A stretch of DNA of 64,000 nucleotides, taken from positions 2,276,501-2,340,500 of the forward strand of contig NZ_CP028960.1 in NCBI RefSeq assembly GCF_003071365.1, in the 5' to 3' direction. The notes under the pieces were generated by a model. That model saw only the letters and a program-made list of their open reading frames with translations, was not told the origin of the DNA and did not search any database. The stretch is from Methyloceanibacter sp. wino2 (lineage in GTDB: Bacteria > Pseudomonadota > Alphaproteobacteria > Rhizobiales > Methyloligellaceae). Of this stretch, positions 60,307-64,000 are shown one piece after another (the first letter of the stretch is position 1; each line of letters opens with the position of its first letter). A program made the position numbers and the translations under genes.

Positions 60307-62208
60307 ATGCTGCCCCCCTGCTTTGCCCCTGGCCTGTTTCCCCATTTCTCAGCAACGTTCTCGCCCAAGGCGCTCGAAAAAGCCGGCGCCAAGCCGGGCG
60401 AGGGCGCCGCGCTCGGCGACCTGCCGGAATGGAACCTCGGCGATCTCTACGATGCCCCCGAGGCCCCCGCGCTCAAGGCCGATCTGGAAAAGGCCCGGCA
60501 CGACGCCGAGGCCATGCACGAGCGCTATGCGGGCAAGCTCGAAGGGCTCCTCGACGGCGGCGCGGGCGGTGAGGCGCTTGCCGAGGCCGTGCGCAGCTTC
60601 GAGGCTCTGAACGACGTGCTTGGACGGGTGGCCTCCTATGCGAGCCTGCTCTACGCCGCCGACACCACCGATCCGCGGCGCCAGAAGTTCTACGGCGACA
60701 TTCAGGAAACGATCACGGCGATCTCCTCGCAGCTTCTGTTCTTCCCCTTGGAGCTGAACCGCCTCGACGATGCGGCGATCGAAAAGGCGCTCGCCACGCC
60801 GTCTTTCGGCCACTACCGGCCCTGGGTGGAGGACTTGCGGAAAGAAAAGCCCTACCAGCTCGAGGACAAGCTGGAGCAGCTGTTCCACGAAAAGGCGGTG
60901 AGCGGGCGCGGGGCGTGGGACCGGCTTTTCAACGAGACCATGGCTAATCTGCGCTTCGACGTGGACGGTCAGGACCTGAGCCTGGAGCCGACCCTCAACC
61001 TGCTTCTCGATCCGAAAGAGAAGAACCGCAAGCACGCCGCCAAGGCGCTCGCGAAGGTGTTCAAGGACAACATCCGGCTGTTCACGCTGATCACCAACAC
61101 ACTCGCCAAGGACAAGGAGATCTCGGATCGCTGGCGCGGCTTCGAGGACGTGGCCGACAGCCGCCACCTGTCCAACCGCGTGGAGCGCGACGTGGTCGAT
61201 GCGCTGGTGGCCGCCGTACGCGATGCGTACCCGAAGCTGTCGCATCGCTACTACGCCATGAAAGCCAAGTGGCTCGGCATGGACACCCTGAAATACTGGG
61301 ACCGCAACGCGCCGCTGCCCGAAGAGCCCAAGCAGATCATCGGCTGGAACGATGCACGGGAGACGGTGCTCACAGCCTATGGCGATTTCTCGCCGCGCAT
61401 GGCGGAGATCGCCGGGCGCTTCTTCGCCGATGGCTGGATCGACGCGCCGGTCCGCGAGGGCAAGCAGCAGGGTGCCTTCTCGCATCCGACCGTGCCGAGC
61501 GCGCATCCTTACGTTCTGCTCAACTACCAGGGCAAGCCGCGGGACGTGATGACGCTGGCCCACGAGCTGGGCCATGGCGTGCACCAGGTGCTGGCGGGCA
61601 AGCAGGGCGCGCTGATGGCGCCGACGCCGCTGACGCTCGCGGAAACCGCAAGCGTGTTCGGCGAAATGCTGACCTTCCGGAAGCTGCTCGACCAGGCGCC
61701 GAGCCCCCGCGAGCGCAAGGCACTGCTCGCCGCGAAGGTCGAGGACATGCTCAACACGGTCGTGCGGCAGATCGCGTTCTACAGCTTCGAGCGGCAGGTC
61801 CATACGGAGCGCCGCGAGGGCGAACTGACGAGCGACCGCCTCGGCGAGATCTGGATGGACGTGCAGCGCGAGAGCCTGGGCCCGGCTATCGAGCTCAAGC
61901 CGGAATACGAGACCTTCTGGTCCTACATCCCGCACTTCATTCACGCGCCGTTCTACGTCTACGCCTATGCGTTCGGCGATTGCTTAGTGAATTCGCTCTA
62001 CGCCGTGTACGAAAAAGCCGATGCGGGCTTCGCGGAGCGGTATCTCGAGATGCTTTCCGCGGGCGGCACGAAGCATCACAGGGAACTTTTGAAGCCTTTC
62101 GGTCTTGATGCATCGGAGCCCCATTTCTGGTCCATGGGTCTCAAGGTGATTGAGGGCTTTATCGACGAGCTCGAAGAGATGGACCGGGCGGTGGTCGCGG
62201 AGGCCTAG
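60307..62208 (+). CDS. pepF: Oligoendopeptidase F, M3 family
   Basis: A 633-residue zinc peptidase degrading short peptides in the cytoplasm. The HExxH zinc motif lies at His419-Glu420 to His423 (HELGHGVHQ), followed by the third ligand region LAETASVFGEM. Length, N-terminal helical region and the C-terminal AYAFGDCLVNSLY are typical of PepF. It is followed by a DUF6790 gene only five bases downstream. Confidence 0.93.
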   Translation: MLPPCFAPGLFPHFSATFSPKALEKAGAKPGEGAALGDLPEWNLGDLYDAPEAPALKADLEKARHDAEAMHERYAGKLEGLLDGGAGGEALAEAVRSFEALNDVLGRVASYASLLYAADTTDPRRQKFYGDIQETITAISSQLLFFPLELNRLDDAAIEKALATPSFGHYRPWVEDLRKEKPYQLEDKLEQLFHEKAVSGRGAWDRLFNETMANLRFDVDGQDLSLEPTLNLLLDPKEKNRKHAAKALAKVFKDNIRLFTLITNTLAKDKEISDRWRGFEDVADSRHLSNRVERDVVDALVAAVRDAYPKLSHRYYAMKAKWLGMDTLKYWDRNAPLPEEPKQIIGWNDARETVLTAYGDFSPRMAEIAGRFFADGWIDAPVREGKQQGAFSHPTVPSAHPYVLLNYQGKPRDVMTLAHELGHGVHQVLAGKQGALMAPTPLTLAETASVFGEMLTFRKLLDQAPSPRERKALLAAKVEDMLNTVVRQIAFYSFERQVHTERREGELTSDRLGEIWMDVQRESLGPAIELKPEYETFWSYIPHFIHAPFYVYAYAFGDCLVNSLYAVYEKADAGFAERYLEMLSAGGTKHHRELLKPFGLDASEPHFWSMGLKVIEGFIDELEEMDRAVVAEA

Positions 62209-62213
62209 AAGAC

Positions 62214-62807
62214 ATGAGTCAGGTTGCGCTGGTTCCCCTTCTTGCTTGGGTTGCCGCGTTAGCCTGTTGGGGTATCGCGTTGTGGCGCGCTCCCCGGCCC
62301 CTGCTGCGCTGGTTCGTACTGGACCGGGCTCTGCGCTACGTCTTCATCTTTCCGCTCGGGCTGCTCGGGATTTGGGCGTTCATTGGTCACGTCATGTTTC
62401 CCGCCCAGTCCGCCGCCGCAATCGGCTGGCCGCCGAGCCCGTTCCAGTTCGAGGTGGGCTACGCGAATCTCGGGCTCGGCCTTGCGAGCCTCTATGCGGC
62501 CTTCACGACGTTCTATGCGCGGGTCGCCGTGGCGATTGCCGCTTCCTGCTTCCTGGTCGGCGCGGGCATCGGCCATGTGCACGACATCATGGCGTACAAC
62601 AACCTAACACCGGGCAACGCGGGGCCGATCCTCGTAACGGATTTTCTGACGCCGATGGCGGTGCTGGCCCTGTTGATCGCGTCCGCGCGGCGGCCGAAGC
62701 AGCGGCCTCGTTCGCCGGACTCCGCGGCGCTGGAAGCCGAGATAGAAGTGGCGCGCGACGCCATGCGCTCCTATCGCGAAGCGCTCGACAGATTCGTCAA
62801 AAGCTAG
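62214..62807 (+). CDS. DUF6790 integral membrane protein
   Basis: A 197-residue protein with four or five membrane segments (about 5-25, 45-70, 80-115, 120-135, 145-165) and a charged helical tail. Motifs: VFIFPLGLLGIWAFIGHVMFP, SPFQFEVGYANLGLGLASL and GIGHVHDIMAYNN. This matches the DUF6790 family. The ATG follows the pepF stop by five bases, so the two are cotranscribed. Function unknown. Confidence 0.88.
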   Translation: MSQVALVPLLAWVAALACWGIALWRAPRPLLRWFVLDRALRYVFIFPLGLLGIWAFIGHVMFPAQSAAAIGWPPSPFQFEVGYANLGLGLASLYAAFTTFYARVAVAIAASCFLVGAGIGHVHDIMAYNNLTPGNAGPILVTDFLTPMAVLALLIASARRPKQRPRSPDSAALEAEIEVARDAMRSYREALDRFVKS

Positions 62808-62833
62808 GGCCTAAGGCCGAGCGCAGCAGGCGA

Positions 62834-63304
62834 TCAGTGCTGCGCGAAGACTTCCGTGCTGCCGTCCTTCTTCACGAGAAGAACCTCATAGGGATCCGTC
62901 TTGCCGTCCGGCTGCTCCATGCCGGGGGAACCGAGCGGCATGTCGGGCACGGCGAGGCCGATGGCGTCGGGGCGCTCCTCGAGAAGCCGCTTGATATCGC
63001 CGGCGGGGACGTGACCTTCGATCGTATAGCCGTCGATTTGCGCCGTGTGGCATGAGGCGAGTTTCGGTCCGATGCCGGCCTGGGCTTTGATGCGATTGAG
63101 CATGCCCTGGGTCGTGTTCTTCGTCGAAACCGTGAACCCGTTCTCGGTGAGATAGTCGGCCCATTTCTGACAACAGCCGCAGGTCGGCGATTTCCAGACC
63201 TCGATCGCGGGGCTCGCTTCCGATGACGCATGGGCGGGCAGGGCGGCGGCAAGCGCGCTTACGAACAGTGTGGCGGCAATGATGAGAGGACGTGTCAAAA
63301 TCAT
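62834..63304 (-). CDS. Exported DUF411 metal-binding protein
   Basis: A 156-residue protein with a signal peptide (cleavage near PAHASSEA) and a DUF411 domain: VWKSPTCGCCQKWADYL with two adjacent CGCC cysteines, SCHTAQIDGYTIEGHVPAGDIKRLL and GLAVPDMPLGSPGME. DUF411 proteins are often found with copper resistance genes and probably bind Cu or Zn. AAGGAGCCC precedes the ATG at 63304. Its genomic neighbours here are not copper genes. Confidence 0.9.
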   Translation of the reverse strand: MILTRPLIIAATLFVSALAAALPAHASSEASPAIEVWKSPTCGCCQKWADYLTENGFTVSTKNTTQGMLNRIKAQAGIGPKLASCHTAQIDGYTIEGHVPAGDIKRLLEERPDAIGLAVPDMPLGSPGMEQPDGKTDPYEVLLVKKDGSTEVFAQH

Positions 63305-63346
63305 CACGGGCTCCTTGAGCAGAAACGGGGCCAAGCGGCCCGCATC

Positions 63347-64000
63347 CTAGTCCACGAAAGCGATATCGGCGACCACGGGCAGGTGGTCGGATTCGAGCCG
63401 GTTCGCAACCGTCAGATCGATCTTCGACAGTTGCGGGGAGACGAAGACATTGTCGATGGGCAGCACCGGCACGAGGGGCAGCGCCTTCCAACGCGCGGGC
63501 CATGTGGGCACGAACGTGTTGAACCTGCCCAATCCCGTCGCGGCGGAGAACTTGTGGGCCTTGTGTGTCCACGGCGCGGCGTTGAAGTCGCCTGCGACGA
63601 TGACGGGGCCGGTAAGGCTCTGCACGAACTTGGTCAGGTGCTCGTAATCGTTCTTCTGCTGCGACGCATAGAACGGCCGCGACATGTGTGCGCCGACGAT
63701 GTTGACCTCGCGGCCTTCCACGTCGAGCTTCGCCCAGGCCACGATCAGCGATTGCCAATAGGGTTGGTCCGGACGATCCAGGCGGCTCTTTTCCACGATG
63801 GGATATTTGGACAGGATCACAAGGCCGTGCTTGCCCGCCTGGTGGGGGTAGGTCTCTTGCATGTCCCGAAGGAAGCCCTCGTGCTTCCAGCGGATTTCTT
63901 CCAGCACCACGACGTCCGGCTCAGTCTCGGCCAGAAACGCTTCGACCTTTTGCAGGTGAAGATCACCCTTGCCCCACATGTTGAACGTCGCCACGCGCAA
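63347..64000 (-). CDS. Endonuclease/exonuclease/phosphatase-fold protein, partial at right edge
   Basis: At least 217 residues of the EEP fold: LRVATFNMWGKG at the start of the fold, PDVVVLEEIRW, YHAIL-type HGLVILSKYPI, NIVGAHMSRP, VIVAGDFNAAPWT and ESDHLPVVADIAF, which hold the Asn, Glu, Asp and His active-site residues. The open frame reaches the right edge with a TTG-coded residue, so the gene very probably continues outside, where membrane helices often precede this domain. Substrate unknown: nucleic acid, phosphoinositide or phosphodiester are options for the family. Confidence 0.9.
   Translation of the reverse strand: MRVATFNMWGKGDLHLQKVEAFLAETEPDVVVLEEIRWKHEGFLRDMQETYPHQAGKHGLVILSKYPIVEKSRLDRPDQPYWQSLIVAWAKLDVEGREVNIVGAHMSRPFYASQQKNDYEHLTKFVQSLTGPVIVAGDFNAAPWTHKAHKFSAATGLGRFNTFVPTWPARWKALPLVPVLPIDNVFVSPQLSKIDLTVANRLESDHLPVVADIAFVD

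Noticed and set aside
60349..61944. 531-residue minus-strand open frame inside pepF
   Set aside because: Shadow of pepF, no recognisable domain, biased composition.

Overview
The window is about 64 kb of GC-rich, gene-dense bacterial chromosome. Gene content points to an alphaproteobacterium of the order Hyphomicrobiales (rhizobia/hyphomicrobia): CpdR-type response regulator, GapR (DUF2312), the DUF1036-pykA pair, DUF1244, a ROSE-like thermometer ahead of hsp20, a CCUCC-type sRNA and a DUF4070 B12-radical-SAM protein. A marine or methylotrophic Methyloceanibacter-like organism would fit, but that is inference; no taxonomic marker gene is present.

Layout. 0-3 kb: end of an SPFH/NfeD membrane-protein pair, two tandem small paralogs and glpD. 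3-10 kb: a B12-radical-SAM protein, kdsD, a beta-barrel outer-membrane protein, and divergent galU/galE. 10-14 kb: two tandem lytic transglycosylases and a degenerate SGNH-fold (DUF459) protein. 14-20.5 kb: gltD and gltB. 21-23 kb: a three-gene bufferin-type (DUF2282-DUF692-DUF2063) copper-peptide operon. 23-28 kb: hsp20 with an RpoH-like promoter and ROSE-like leader, two frameshifted genes (hydrolase, hisN-like), an sRNA, an N-formylglutamate hydrolase, cpdR and tRNA-Val(GAC).

28.3-36.3 kb is the most exciting part: a co-oriented sterol biosynthesis cluster, squalene epoxidase - oxidosqualene cyclase - RND lipid transporter - small secreted protein - squalene synthase - isopentenyl-diphosphate isomerase. 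The first three genes overlap by 4 bases each. The cyclase has the DCTAE motif of oxidosqualene cyclases instead of the DXDD motif of squalene-hopene cyclases. It also carries the Tyr/His/Ile combination of cycloartenol synthases. The cluster therefore predicts isoprenoid supply, squalene, 2,3-oxidosqualene, cycloartenol and export of the product.

36.4-41.4 kb: a copper module (Cys/His/Met-rich secreted protein, CusB, CusA with the full methionine triad). 41.4-50.3 kb: OmpA/BON protein, membrane-anchored HhH protein, flavin-binding protein, DASS transporter, AsmA protein, PepSY protein and rpmJ. 50.4-54.9 kb: TPR protein, pykA with DUF1036, a second N-formylglutamate hydrolase, DUF1244, gapR. 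54.9-64 kb: a cell-wall block (DUF882 peptidase, L,D-transpeptidase, sigma-54 regulator), oligoendopeptidase F, DUF6790, DUF411 and a partial endonuclease/exonuclease/phosphatase gene.

Three genes between 24.6 and 33.8 kb each need one missing base restored to read through. This could reflect base-call errors in the assembly as easily as real decay. No insertion sequence, prophage or CRISPR array was seen.
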